A DNA stretch of 64,000 nucleotides from Streptomyces liliifuscus (GTDB lineage Bacteria > Actinomycetota > Actinomycetes > Streptomycetales > Streptomycetaceae). The notes below the pieces were generated by a model. That model was not told the origin of the DNA. It did no database searches and saw only the letters and a list, made by a program, of their open reading frames with translations. Below are positions 34,921-43,319 of this stretch, in pieces. The DNA lies in assembly GCF_016598615.1 (NCBI RefSeq), contig NZ_CP066831.1:5022001-5086000 (forward strand). Direction: 5' to 3'. The position numbers and the translations under genes were made by a program. Each line of letters begins with the position of its first letter. Within the stretch, counting starts at the first letter, position 1.

Positions 34921-34946
34921 CGTTCTCTCTAACGCTCCCAAGCGGT

Positions 34947-35627
34947 TTACGGCTCGAACTTGTAGCCCAGGCCGCGGACCGTGACCAGGTAGCGAGGCGC
35001 GCCCGGGTCCGGCTCGATCTTGGCGCGGAGACGCTTGACGTGGACGTCGAGGGTCTTGGTGTCGCCCACGTAGTCGGCGCCCCAGACCCGGTCGATGAGC
35101 TGCATACGGGTCAGGACACGGCCCGCGTTGCGCAGCAGCATCTCCAGGAGGTCGAACTCCTTGAGGGGGAGGTCGACCTTGGAGCCGGAGACGGTGACCA
35201 CGTGGCGGTCCACGTCCATACGGACCGGACCGGCCTCCAGGGCCGCCGGGGTGACCTCCTCGGGCTCGCCGCGGCGGCGCAGGACGGCCCGGATACGGGC
35301 CACCAGCTCGCGGGACGAGAAGGGCTTGGTGACATAGTCATCGGCTCCTATTTCGAGCCCCACGACCTTGTCGATCTCGCTGTCCTTGGCGGTGACCATG
35401 ATCACCGGGACGTTGGATCGGCTGCGCAGCTGGCGGCACACCTCGGTGCCGGGCAGTCCGGGCAGCATCAGGTCGAGGAGGACGAGGTCGGCGCCGTTGC
35501 GCTCGAACTCGTCGAGTCCGTCGGGCCCGGTGGTCGCGATGGCGACCTCGAAGCCCTCCTTGCGGAGCATGTAGGACAGAGCGTCGCTGAAGGACTCCTC
35601 GTCCTCGACGACGAGCACTCGGGTCAC
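34947..35627 (-). CDS. phoP: Phosphate response regulator PhoP
   Basis: OmpR-family response regulator, 226 residues. The receiver has the acidic pocket VLVVEDEE and phosphoacceptor Asp52 in LVLLDLMLPG, with Lys in VTKPFSSREL. The winged helix contains EFDLLEMLLRNAGRVLTR and TKTLDVHVKRLRAKI. It binds PHO boxes when phosphate is scarce and controls phosphate uptake genes and antibiotic production. The GTG at 35627 overlaps the phoR stop by four bases, with GGAGG upstream, so it is coupled to phoR. Confidence 0.96.
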   Translation of the reverse strand: MTRVLVVEDEESFSDALSYMLRKEGFEVAIATTGPDGLDEFERNGADLVLLDLMLPGLPGTEVCRQLRSRSNVPVIMVTAKDSEIDKVVGLEIGADDYVTKPFSSRELVARIRAVLRRRGEPEEVTPAALEAGPVRMDVDRHVVTVSGSKVDLPLKEFDLLEMLLRNAGRVLTRMQLIDRVWGADYVGDTKTLDVHVKRLRAKIEPDPGAPRYLVTVRGLGYKFEP

Positions 35628-36901
35628 GGAAGGACCTCCGGGGCAGAAAACGGTTCGTACGGGGATGAGACGGTGGTCGTCCCGTCGGTCTGACCGGTCT
35701 CGTCGTCTTCGTCGAGTCCGGGCGTCTGGTCGTCGGTCGCGCGGTCGCGGGCCGCGCCCGCCTCCGGCAGCCTCAGGGTGAAGGTGGAGCCCTGACCCTC
35801 GGAGCTCCACACCGTGACCTCCCCGCTGTGCGAGGCTGCCACGTGCTTGACGATCGCGAGCCCCAGTCCCGTACCGCCGGTTGCGCGGGAGCGGGCCGGG
35901 TCGACGCGGTAGAAGCGCTCGAAGATGCGCTCCTTGTCCTTGTCGGAGATGCCGATGCCCTGGTCGGTCACGGCGATCTCGATGAGGTCTCCGCCGGGCG
36001 CGGTCACCCGGCGCGCGGCTATGCCCACCCGGGTGCGGGCGGGCGAGTAGTTGACGGCGTTCTCCACGAGGTTGCCCAGCGCGGCGGCCAGCTGACCCCG
36101 GTTGCCCCAGATACTCAGATCGGCGGTACCGCCGGCGGCCATGGTGATCTGCTTCGCGCCGGCCTGGTGGCGGCAGCGGTCGATCGCCTCGGCGACCAGC
36201 TCGTCGATACGAACGGGCTCGGCGTCCTCCAGCGGGTCGTCGTTCTGGACCCGGGAGAGGTCGATGAGCTCCTGGACGAGGTTGGTGAGGCGGGTCGCCT
36301 CTATCTGCATCCGTCCGGCGAAGCGTTCCACCGCCTCCGGGTCGTCGGAGGCGCCCATGACCGCTTCGGAGAGCAGCGAGAGCGCGCCGACGGGGGTCTT
36401 GAGCTCATGGCTGACGTTGGCGACGAAGTCGCGTCGTACGGCCTCGATGCGGCGGGCCTCGGTGAGGTCCTCGACGAGGAGCAGTACGAGCCGGGAGCCG
36501 AGCGGCGCCACCCGGGCGGACACGGCGAGTGCCTCGCCGCGGCCGGTGCCCCGCCGGGGCAGATCCAGCTCGACCTGCCGTATCTCGCCGTCCCTGCGGG
36601 TGTCCCGAGCCATCTGGAGCATCGGCTCGACGGCCAGTTTTCCGCCCCGGACAAGACCGAGGGCGTACGCTGCCGAGCTGGCCTTGACCACGGCGTCGGC
36701 CTCGTCGAGGACGACCGCGGAGGAGCGGAGCACGGACAGGACCGTGTCCACGCCCGGCGGAAGCACCGGGTCCGTGTGCAGGGAGGTGCGGGTGGGGCGT
36801 TTCTGTTCCCGCTCGCTCCAGCGGAACGCCAGCATGGCGATGACACCGGTGAGTACACCGGCGATCGCTGCCGCTGCGGCGACCGCCGCGTTCACGTCCA
36901 T
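35624..36901 (-). CDS. phoR: Phosphate sensor histidine kinase PhoR
   Basis: A 425-residue kinase. A single N-terminal membrane helix (about 5-26) is followed by a PAS-like region, the phosphoacceptor His165 in FVANVSHELKTPVGAL, and the ATPase domain with N, G1 and G2 boxes (LGNLVENAVNYS, VTDQGIGI, GGTGLGLAIVKH). The last 40 residues are acidic and disordered. As in other Streptomyces it lacks a large extracellular sensor, so sensing probably needs PhoU and the Pst transporter. Confidence 0.96.
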   Translation of the reverse strand: MDVNAAVAAAAAIAGVLTGVIAMLAFRWSEREQKRPTRTSLHTDPVLPPGVDTVLSVLRSSAVVLDEADAVVKASSAAYALGLVRGGKLAVEPMLQMARDTRRDGEIRQVELDLPRRGTGRGEALAVSARVAPLGSRLVLLLVEDLTEARRIEAVRRDFVANVSHELKTPVGALSLLSEAVMGASDDPEAVERFAGRMQIEATRLTNLVQELIDLSRVQNDDPLEDAEPVRIDELVAEAIDRCRHQAGAKQITMAAGGTADLSIWGNRGQLAAALGNLVENAVNYSPARTRVGIAARRVTAPGGDLIEIAVTDQGIGISDKDKERIFERFYRVDPARSRATGGTGLGLAIVKHVAASHSGEVTVWSSEGQGSTFTLRLPEAGAARDRATDDQTPGLDEDDETGQTDGTTTVSSPYEPFSAPEVLP

Positions 36902-36974
36902 GGCTCCAGGTTAGGCACGCCGTACGCCCCGGTCACAGCCGTCCGAGGGTGGACTCGAACACTCGTCGCCCAGA

Positions 36975-37007
36975 GTTCACCCTGGAGACCATGCTGGTTC
37001 ACTTCGT
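36975..37007. promoter_or_regulatory. PHO box 1 (PhoP operator)
   Basis: Three 11-bp direct-repeat units: GTTCACCCTGG, AGACCATGCTG, GTTCACTTCGT. The outer units match the Streptomyces PhoP unit GTTCACC. It lies between divergent phoR and phoU, 74 bp upstream of phoR. Confidence 0.88.
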
Positions 37008-37060
37008 ACGAGCGGGATGCATACGCCTCCCACCTGGGAGAAGAGGCAGTGTCGCCCAGA

Positions 37061-37093
37061 GTTCACCTGGGGGCCAGTGATGGTTCATTTGAG
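37061..37093. promoter_or_regulatory. PHO box 2 (PhoP operator)
   Basis: A second three-unit box: GTTCACCTGGG, GGCCAGTGATG, GTTCATTTGAG. Both boxes are preceded by GTCGCCCAGA, so the second looks like a duplicate of the first, 86 bp away. Confidence 0.85.
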
Positions 37094-37142
37094 GGGGCGG
37101 AAACCGACGCGTTCAGGCCGGACCGTGGGAGCGTGGGGTTCG

Positions 37143-37209
37143 AGGGCCTGTGCCGAAAGTGGCGCCGTCCGTCCGAAGCCCGGCAGACGACACTTTCGAC
37201 ACAGGCCCT
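37143..37209. repeat. Long inverted repeat in the phoU leader
   Basis: Arms of 19 bp matching at 18 positions (AGGGCCTGTGCCGAAAGTG and CACTTTCGACACAGGCCCT) enclose 29 bp. It lies between PHO box 2 and the phoU ribosome binding site, so it probably forms a structure in the phoU 5' untranslated RNA or is a remnant of a small mobile element. Confidence 0.7.
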
Positions 37210-37253
37210 AGCCCCCTGAACCCCCGAATGCAGACGTAGAGAGGGACACCCTG

Positions 37254-37931
37254 ATGCGGGACGCGTACCACGAGGAACTTGACTCGATCGGCGAGGGCCT
37301 GGTCGAGATGGCCCGGCTCGTCGGCTCGGCGATCGGTCGCGCGACGACGGCGATCCTCGACTCCGACCTGAAGCTGGCGGAGAGCGTGATCGCCGCCGAC
37401 CAGAAGGTCGACGATCTCCAGCACGACCTCGAGGCACGGGCGATAGCCCTGCTGGCCCGGCAGCAGCCCGTGGCCACCGACCTGCGGATCGTCGTCACCT
37501 CACTCCGTATGTCCGCCGACCTGGAGCGCTCCGGCGACCTCGCCCAGCATGTGGCGAAGCTCGCACGGCTCCGCTTCCCGGAGCGCGCGATTCCGCACGA
37601 CCTGCACGCCACGATCCTGGAGATGGGCCAGCTCGCGCAGCGCCTGATGGCGAAGGCCGCGGAGGTCATCATCACCAAGGACGTCGACCTCGCGCTGCAG
37701 CTGGAGCAGGACGACGACGCGATGGACCTCCTCCACCGCACGCTCTTCCAGCACCTGCTGGACGACCGGTGGAAGCACGGCATCGAGACGGCCGTGGACG
37801 TGACGCTGCTCGGCCGTTACTACGAGCGTTTCGCCGACCACGCCGTGTCCGTGGCCAACCGCGTGGTCTACCTGGTGACCGGCGAGCACGCGGACGAGCT
37901 CCAGTCCGCACCGCAGGTGGAAGGGGCGTAG
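37254..37931 (+). CDS. phoU: Phosphate signalling protein PhoU
   Basis: A 225-residue all-helical protein with two PhoU three-helix repeats. Each carries the metal-binding E/DxxxD pattern: VIAADQKVDDLQHDLE and RMSADLERSGDLAQHVAKLARL in the first, and QDDDAMDLLHRTLF and LLGRYYERFADHAVSVANRVVYL in the second. PhoU links the Pst phosphate transporter to PhoR and keeps it silent when phosphate is plentiful. GAGAGGGA precedes the ATG. Its promoter carries two PHO boxes. Confidence 0.96.
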   Translation: MRDAYHEELDSIGEGLVEMARLVGSAIGRATTAILDSDLKLAESVIAADQKVDDLQHDLEARAIALLARQQPVATDLRIVVTSLRMSADLERSGDLAQHVAKLARLRFPERAIPHDLHATILEMGQLAQRLMAKAAEVIITKDVDLALQLEQDDDAMDLLHRTLFQHLLDDRWKHGIETAVDVTLLGRYYERFADHAVSVANRVVYLVTGEHADELQSAPQVEGA

Positions 37932-38055
37932 GCCCCCGGCGGTGGGGCGGGCGCATCGAATCGTCGCGGGAGCGCGCGAGCCTCTGTGCGCCGTTGATGC
38001 GCCCGACCGGGTGGGCATGCAATGGGTGTAGGCACAAGCCTTCGAGGAGGGACCC

Positions 38056-38208
38056 ATGGCCGAATCCCCCACCACGCCCGACCCGACCCAGGAACGCGAC
38101 ACCGAACAGCCCGCCGAGATCAAGAGCCTGCCGCTCTTCGGCGCCTGCGGCTGCGGCTCGGGCTGCGGATGCGGGTGCCAGTCCGGCAATCCGTGCCAGT
38201 GCGGCTGA
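38056..38208 (+). CDS. Cysteine-rich 50-residue peptide, possible metal-binding protein
   Basis: A short gene with a strong ribosome binding site (GAGGAGGG) and an in-frame TGA after 50 codons. The first 28 residues are acidic and Pro/Thr-rich; the last 20 hold seven cysteines (31, 33, 37, 39, 41, 47, 49) as CxC motifs separated by Gly, ending in NPCQCG. This layout resembles a metallothionein or a cluster-binding peptide, but I know no named family for it. It follows phoU by 125 bp and has its own terminator. Whether it binds metal is untested. Confidence 0.72.
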   Translation: MAESPTTPDPTQERDTEQPAEIKSLPLFGACGCGSGCGCGCQSGNPCQCG

Positions 38209-38279
38209 TCACGCCGGTGCGGACGGTCGCGCCGGCGCCGCCGATCACGTACGACGTTTGACTGCGAATGACTGCGAAC

Positions 38280-38307
38280 GGGCCCCACTTCAGGTGCGGG
38301 GCCCTTT
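38280..38307 (+). terminator. Terminator after the Cys-rich gene
   Basis: GGGCCCC and its complement, extended by CAC/GTG with one bulge, followed by TTT; 72 bp after the stop. Confidence 0.75.
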
Positions 38308-38312
38308 CGTAC

Positions 38313-38755
38313 GTATGGGCGCCGGCGCTCGTACGACGGCGAGGCGGCCTGCTCCTCCGGCCTCCACGGCAGGCTGCGGGTCGGGGCCTTCCACACCAGC
38401 CAGTCCGTCGTCGCCCGGACCGAGCCGTCGCCCGTACGCGGGCGAGCCGCCCGGTGTCGGCACGATCACCGCGGCAGTGGTGGCTGCCGCCGTCGCGGGC
38501 GATGCCGTACAGCCAGGCGTAGGGCGCCCCGCGCTTCGGGTCGTACTGGCCGGCGGTCTCCAGCGCGGGGACGAAGAAGTCGGCTGTGAGGTCCGCCGCC
38601 ACCTGCGGACGACTCGTACGCCGGGTCACGAAGCCGAGCACGGCGTAGAAGTTCTCCTCGTGGAACAGCGCGAACCCGGCGGCGTCCGCCCGCGGCGGCG
38701 CGGCCCGACTCGCCCATCGCCCGGGCCCTGCGGCCCGTTCAGGTATCAAGGGCAC
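38313..38755 (-). pseudogene. Remnant of an ECF sigma factor gene
   Basis: From a GTG at 38755 with GGAGG upstream, the frame encodes a region 2-like segment: FALFHEENFYAVLGFVTRRT, then VAADLTADFFVPALETAGQY and WLYGIARDGG. After that the similarity ends; region 4 is missing. In another frame near 38320-38420 there is a different protein-like C-terminus (TTDWLVWKAPTRSLPWRPEE). The locus looks like two gene ends joined by deletion. A shortened functional peptide cannot be excluded. Confidence 0.45.
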
Positions 38756-38767
38756 CCGTACCTCCAA

Positions 38768-39086
38768 GTGGTCGACGGTCCCTTCACCCCCTGGTCGGCC
38801 GACCGACCGCGAACCGTTGCATCGGTTCCGGGCGCCAACTCCTCCGGGTCCAAGAACTCAGGGACAGGATGAGAGCGGACCGGGCTCACCGCGGTAGGCG
38901 CTCGCACGGGGCCGACCGGGCCTTCCCCCTCGCACGACCCTGTGATCCGTAGTTCGAGACGGACGAAGTCGTGCCCCGGCCTCGGAATGCCGACCTGGTG
39001 ACGTCGTGCCACGCTGAGATCGGGGATCGAGTCGGTCCGGGTGCTCCGAGCTTGACCGGACGACTCTGCGACCCGAGGAGGCCGGC
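38768..39086. other. Gene-free gap upstream of the DUF7144 gene
   Basis: About 320 bp without a supported reading frame. GAGGAGG at its right end is the ribosome binding site of the next gene; no recognisable operator was found. Confidence 0.5.
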
Positions 39087-39536
39087 ATGGCCAGTTACGC
39101 CACCCGAAGCAAATCGGCCGACGCGGCGGATCCACGCCCCTGGCACGGGCCCACATCCGGAATCACCATCTTCGCGGCAGTGCTGATGATGTTCGGCGGA
39201 GCGATGGCGATCTTCGAGGGAATCGCGGCGATCGCCAAGGACGACCTGTTCATCTCGACCCGCAACTACGTGTTCGAGTTCAGCCTGGCGGGCTGGGGCT
39301 GGGTCCACCTCATTCTGGGAATCGTCCTCGTCTTCGCGGGGTGCGCCGTGCTCACCGGAGCGCTGTGGGCGCGCTTCTTCGGTGTACTCGTGGCCGGTCT
39401 GGGCGCACTCGCCAACTTCCTGTGGGTGCCGTACTACCCCCTGTGGGCCCTGTCGCTGGTCGCCGTCAACATCTTCGTCGTCTGGGCGCTGTGCACGGGT
39501 ATGCACAGAGAGGCCGAAGACGGCCGGGTGACGTGA
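39087..39536 (+). CDS. DUF7144 family integral membrane protein
   Basis: A 149-residue protein with four predicted helices: GITIFAAVLMMFGGAMAIFEG, GWGWVHLILGIVLVFAGCAVL, FFGVLVAGLGALANFLWVPY and WALSLVAVNIFVVWALCTG. It resembles the small four-helix proteins common in actinobacteria (DUF7144). GAGGAGG precedes the ATG. Function unknown. Confidence 0.85.
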   Translation: MASYATRSKSADAADPRPWHGPTSGITIFAAVLMMFGGAMAIFEGIAAIAKDDLFISTRNYVFEFSLAGWGWVHLILGIVLVFAGCAVLTGALWARFFGVLVAGLGALANFLWVPYYPLWALSLVAVNIFVVWALCTGMHREAEDGRVT

Positions 39537-39614
39537 CCCGGGGATGCCCGATCAACCGGAGATCCTCCCCACGACCGGAGGCCCTCCCCATCGCCGGAGA
39601 GTCTCCCCACGCCA

Positions 39615-39655
39615 AGAGCCCCCGCCCCGCGAAGAAACCGCGGGGCGGGGGCTCT
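39615..39655. terminator. Bidirectional terminator between DUF7144 and gpmA
   Basis: Perfect 17-bp stem (AGAGCCCCCGCCCCGCG and its complement) with a seven-base loop between convergent genes. Confidence 0.88.
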
Positions 39656-39666
39656 GAGGTGTGCGC

Positions 39667-40428
39667 TTACTTCTTCTTGCCCTGGTTCTTGACGGCCTCG
39701 ATCGCGGCCGCGGCCGCGTCCGGGTCCAGGTACGTGCCGCCCGGGTTCACCGGCTTGAAGTCGGCGTCCAGTTCGTAGGCGAGGGGGATGCCCGTCGGGA
39801 TGTTGAGGCCCGCGATGTCGGCGTCCGAGATTCCGTCGAGGTGCTTGACCAGGGCGCGGAGGCTGTTGCCGTGGGCCGCGACCAGGACCGTGCGGCCCGC
39901 CAGGAGGTCCGGGACGATGCCGTCGTACCAGTACGGGAGCATGCGGACGACGACGTCCTTCAGGCACTCCGTGCGGGGGCGGAGCTCCGGGGGGATCGTC
40001 GCGTAGCGCGGGTCGTCCGACTGGGAGAACTCCGTGCCGTCCTCAAGGGCCGGCGGCGGCGTGTCGTACGAGCGGCGCCACAGCATGAACTGCTCCTCGC
40101 CGAACTCCGCGAGGGTCTGCGCCTTGTCCTTGCCCTGCAGCGCACCGTAGTGGCGCTCGTTCAGGCGCCAGGAGCGGTGGACCGGGATCCAGTGGCGGTC
40201 CGCCGACTCCAGCGACAGCTGGGCGGTGCGGATCGCGCGCTTCTGGAGCGAGGTGTGGACCACGTCGGGGAGAAGGCCGGCGTCCTTCAGGAGCTCGCCG
40301 CCGCGGACTGCCTCCTTCTCGCCCTTCTCGTTGAGGTTGACGTCCACCCATCCGGTGAACAGGTTCTTCGCGTTCCATTCGCTCTCGCCGTGGCGGAGGA
40401 GGATCAGCTTGTACGGTGCGTCGGCCAT
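39667..40428 (-). CDS. gpmA: 2,3-bisphosphoglycerate-dependent phosphoglycerate mutase
   Basis: Glycolytic enzyme of 253 residues interconverting 3- and 2-phosphoglycerate. The phosphohistidine motif is LLRHGESEWN, with FTGWVDVNL, NERHYGALQG and the second His in VLVAAHGNSLRAL. Full length for the dPGM family, ending in a KKK tail. TACGCT (40436-40441) lies seven bases before the ATG, so the message is probably leaderless. Confidence 0.96.
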   Translation of the reverse strand: MADAPYKLILLRHGESEWNAKNLFTGWVDVNLNEKGEKEAVRGGELLKDAGLLPDVVHTSLQKRAIRTAQLSLESADRHWIPVHRSWRLNERHYGALQGKDKAQTLAEFGEEQFMLWRRSYDTPPPALEDGTEFSQSDDPRYATIPPELRPRTECLKDVVVRMLPYWYDGIVPDLLAGRTVLVAAHGNSLRALVKHLDGISDADIAGLNIPTGIPLAYELDADFKPVNPGGTYLDPDAAAAAIEAVKNQGKKK

Positions 40429-40577
40429 GGCCCCGAGCGTAATCGAACCCACAGATCGCCCGCTCCCCCGCCCGGAACCCGGACAGCGCGAGGGCCGGCC
40501 AGAGGGCCGAAGGCCGGTCGCGACGCCCACAGTTGACGGCTTCTGTTAATTGAGTGGACCCCACCGGAGCCGTACTC

Positions 40578-40608
40578 GTAAGTTGCGCTCATTACCTGAG
40601 CCACTTAC
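40578..40608. promoter_or_regulatory. Nested inverted repeat upstream of the MFS gene
   Basis: GTAAGT and ACTTAC enclose CTCA-TTACC-TGAG. It sits about 50 bp before the MFS start, in the divergent region with gpmA, and may be an operator or a leader hairpin. Confidence 0.4.
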
Positions 40609-40654
40609 AAGCAGCCGCCTGCGCGCAGCTGTCGACACGCACCCGGGGGTCCCG

Positions 40655-41965
40655 ATGTCACTCACGTCCATGAGACGTGCCGCCCGCGAGACCGTCTCGG
40701 GGCTCCCCCGCGAGTTCTGGTGGCTGTGGACCAGCACGCTCGTGAACCGGCTCGGCGCGTTCGTCGCCACCTTCATGGCGCTCTACCTCACCCTGGACCG
40801 CGGCTACTCCGCCTCGTACGCCGGACTGGTCGCCGCACTCCACGGGCTCGGCGGAGTCATCTCCTCGCTCGGCGCGGGCGTCATGACGGACCGGCTCGGA
40901 CGGCGGCCCACCCTCCTCGTCGCCCAGTCCTCGACCGCCGTCTCCGTCGCGCTGCTCGGCTTCGTGCACCATCCGGTCGCGATCGCCGCCGTCGCCTTCC
41001 TGGTGGGGATGGCCAGCAACGCCTCCCGGCCCGCCGTCCAGGCGATGATGGCCGACATCGTCCGGCCCGAGGACCGCGTCCGGGCCTTCTCCCTCAACTA
41101 CTGGGCGATCAACCTGGGGTTCGCCGTCTCCGCCATGGCGGCCGGGTTCATCGCCGAGTACAGCTACCTCGCCGGCTTCCTCATCGAGGCCGGGATGACG
41201 ATGATCTGCGCGATCCTCGTCTTCGCGAAGCTGCCCGAGTCGCGGCCCGAGCGGGTCTCGAAGGGGGTCGACGAACCCGAGGTCGGGCTCGGGACCGTGC
41301 TGCGCGACGGGCGCTTCATGGGTGTCGTCGGGCTGTCCTTCCTCGTCTCGCTGATCTTCCAGCAGGGGTATCTGGGCCTGCCCGTGGCGATGGGCGAGGC
41401 CGGGTTCACCCCCGCCGACTACGGCATGGCGATCGCGGTCAACGGCGTCCTCATCGTCGTCCTCCAGATCCCCGTCACCCGCTTCATCGAACACCGGGAC
41501 CCCAGGCGTCTCCTCGTCCTCTCGTCCCTGCTCGCCGGGTACGGGTTCGGGCTCACCGCCTTCGCCGGCTCGGTCGGCGTCTTCGCGCTCACCGTCTGCG
41601 TCTGGACCCTCGCCGAGATCGTCAACGCGCCCACCCAGACCAGCCTCGTCGTCCGCCTCTCCCCCACTCACGGCCGGGGCCGCTACCAGGGCATGTACAC
41701 CATGTCCTGGTCCGTCGCCGCCCTCGTCGCGCCCCTGATGTCCGGTTTCGTCATCGACCGGTACGGGGCGGAGTGGCTGTGGGGCGCGTGCGCGGTCATC
41801 GGTACGGTCGCGGGTCTGGGCTACTGGGCCCTGATGCGCCACCTGCCGACGCACGACCCGGAGGAGACGGAGAAGCCGGAGAAGCCGGAGAAGCCGGAAG
41901 TCGAGGCCCCGGAAGCCGCCGAGGCACCCCTCGCCGCCCCCAAGCCCGAGGTCAGCGCGGCGTGA
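40655..41965 (+). CDS. MFS transporter
   Basis: A 436-residue major facilitator with twelve predicted helices. The loop 2-3 signature is GVMTDRLGRRPTLL, and segments such as FLVGMASNASRPAVQAMMAD and NYWAINLGFAVSAMAAGF resemble MdtH/YfcJ-type drug efflux proteins. The C-terminal 45 residues are a Glu/Pro/Lys repeat tail (EKPEKPEKPE). GGGGG lies upstream of the ATG. Substrate unknown. Confidence 0.88.
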   Translation: MSLTSMRRAARETVSGLPREFWWLWTSTLVNRLGAFVATFMALYLTLDRGYSASYAGLVAALHGLGGVISSLGAGVMTDRLGRRPTLLVAQSSTAVSVALLGFVHHPVAIAAVAFLVGMASNASRPAVQAMMADIVRPEDRVRAFSLNYWAINLGFAVSAMAAGFIAEYSYLAGFLIEAGMTMICAILVFAKLPESRPERVSKGVDEPEVGLGTVLRDGRFMGVVGLSFLVSLIFQQGYLGLPVAMGEAGFTPADYGMAIAVNGVLIVVLQIPVTRFIEHRDPRRLLVLSSLLAGYGFGLTAFAGSVGVFALTVCVWTLAEIVNAPTQTSLVVRLSPTHGRGRYQGMYTMSWSVAALVAPLMSGFVIDRYGAEWLWGACAVIGTVAGLGYWALMRHLPTHDPEETEKPEKPEKPEVEAPEAAEAPLAAPKPEVSAA

Positions 41966-41983
41966 ACCAGCCCGCCGTACGAG

Positions 41984-42469
41984 TCACGGATGCATCCGCG
42001 CCCCCTTGAGCACCTTGTCCACCGCGTTGCGCGGCCCGTACACAGCGAGCCCCACCAGGTCCAGCTCCGCCGTCGGTACGGCCCGTACCGCCGCCCGGTT
42101 GTCGCGGTCGTTGCCCGTGGTGAACAGGTCGGACGTGAAGACCGCCCGGGGCAGCGCCCTGGACAGCACGCGCGCGTGGGCCGCCGTCAGCGTCTCCTTC
42201 GTGCCCTGGAACACCAGGACCGGCTGGCGGAACATCGGCAGGTAGCCGGTCCCGTCGGCGTCCTCGTACGGCTCGCCGATCACCTCGGGCACGGACGGCC
42301 CGATCCCGCTCACGAGGAACGCGGTCACGTTCAGCCGCTGCCACGGCTCCAGATCCTCCCGCAGCAGGACGGCGATCTTGGTGTCGAAGCGGACGGGTTC
42401 GGCGCGAGCGGGTTCCGTGGGCAGGGATTCCGTGGAAACGGATCCCGTGGGAAAGGGTTCAGCGTTCAT
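41984..42469 (-). CDS. DUF2000 family protein
   Basis: A 161-residue protein. After a low-complexity Thr/Glu/Ser/Pro N-terminus it has KIAVLLREDLEPWQRLNVTAF, GYLPMFRQPVLVFQG and VFTSDLFTTGNDRDNRAAV, characteristic of the DUF2000 fold (peptidyl-tRNA hydrolase 2-like). Function unknown. The ATG at 42469 is 49 bp from the divergent AraC gene, whose product may control it. Confidence 0.82.
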   Translation of the reverse strand: MNAEPFPTGSVSTESLPTEPARAEPVRFDTKIAVLLREDLEPWQRLNVTAFLVSGIGPSVPEVIGEPYEDADGTGYLPMFRQPVLVFQGTKETLTAAHARVLSRALPRAVFTSDLFTTGNDRDNRAAVRAVPTAELDLVGLAVYGPRNAVDKVLKGARMHP

Positions 42470-42518
42470 GCAATGAGACTGCCGAGCCGCGTACGCCCCC
42501 GTCTTGTACGTTCTTTGC

Positions 42519-43319
42519 ATGGTCGCCCAGCGTGAGGTCTCCGCGTGGCGCCCGCGTGTACCGGGTGTCGTGGAGGTGTTCCACGCCCATTTCACGGAGT
42601 ACGCGTATCCGATGCACGTGCATGACGCGTGGACGCTGTTGATCGTCGATGCGGGGGCCGTGCGGTACGACCTCGACCGGCACGAGCACGGCACCCCGCA
42701 CGACACGGTCTCGCTGCTCCCGCCGCACGTCCCGCACAACGGCTCGCCGGTCACCTCGTCCGGCTTCCGCAAGCGGGTGCTGTACCTGGACCTCAGCCGG
42801 CTCGACGAGACCTATATCGGCCCGGCGGTGGACACCCCGGACCTCGTCGACCCCGTACTGCGGACGCGTGTCGGGCAGCTGCACACCGCTCTCGCCCACC
42901 CCGGCGACGAGTTGGAGGCGGAGAGCAGGCTGACCCTGATCGGCGAGCGGCTGCGCGGCCATCTGCGCCCGCGGGCAGGGGAGGACCTTCCGCCTCGGCC
43001 CGACCACCCCCTCGCCCACGATCTCCGCGAACTCCTCGACGAGCGGCTCGTCCAGGGGGTGAACCTGGAGGAGGCCGCGGGTCTGGTGCACGCACACCCC
43101 GCCCACCTGGTGCGGGCGTTCAGCGGTGCCTTCGGGATCGCACCGCACCAGTACCTGATGTCCCGCCGCGTCGACCGCGCCCGCCGTCTCCTCCTCGACG
43201 GCCGCACGCCCGGCGAGGTGGCGGCGGAGACCGGCTTCTACGACCAGTCGCATCTGACCCGGCACTTCAAGCGGCTGGTCGGGGTGGCTCCGGGGCGCTA
43301 CCGCCTCAGCGCGCGCTGA
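42519..43319 (+). CDS. AraC family transcriptional regulator
   Basis: A 266-residue regulator with an N-terminal cupin sensor (HAHFTEYAYPMHVHDAWTLL, VSLLPPHVPHNG) and a C-terminal double helix-turn-helix (VNLEEAAGLVHAHPAHLVRA, TPGEVAAETGFYDQSHLTRH FKRL). The ATG at 42519 follows TACGTT (42507-42512) by six bases. Divergence from the DUF2000 gene suggests it regulates that neighbour. Confidence 0.88.
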   Translation: MVAQREVSAWRPRVPGVVEVFHAHFTEYAYPMHVHDAWTLLIVDAGAVRYDLDRHEHGTPHDTVSLLPPHVPHNGSPVTSSGFRKRVLYLDLSRLDETYIGPAVDTPDLVDPVLRTRVGQLHTALAHPGDELEAESRLTLIGERLRGHLRPRAGEDLPPRPDHPLAHDLRELLDERLVQGVNLEEAAGLVHAHPAHLVRAFSGAFGIAPHQYLMSRRVDRARRLLLDGRTPGEVAAETGFYDQSHLTRHFKRLVGVAPGRYRLSAR

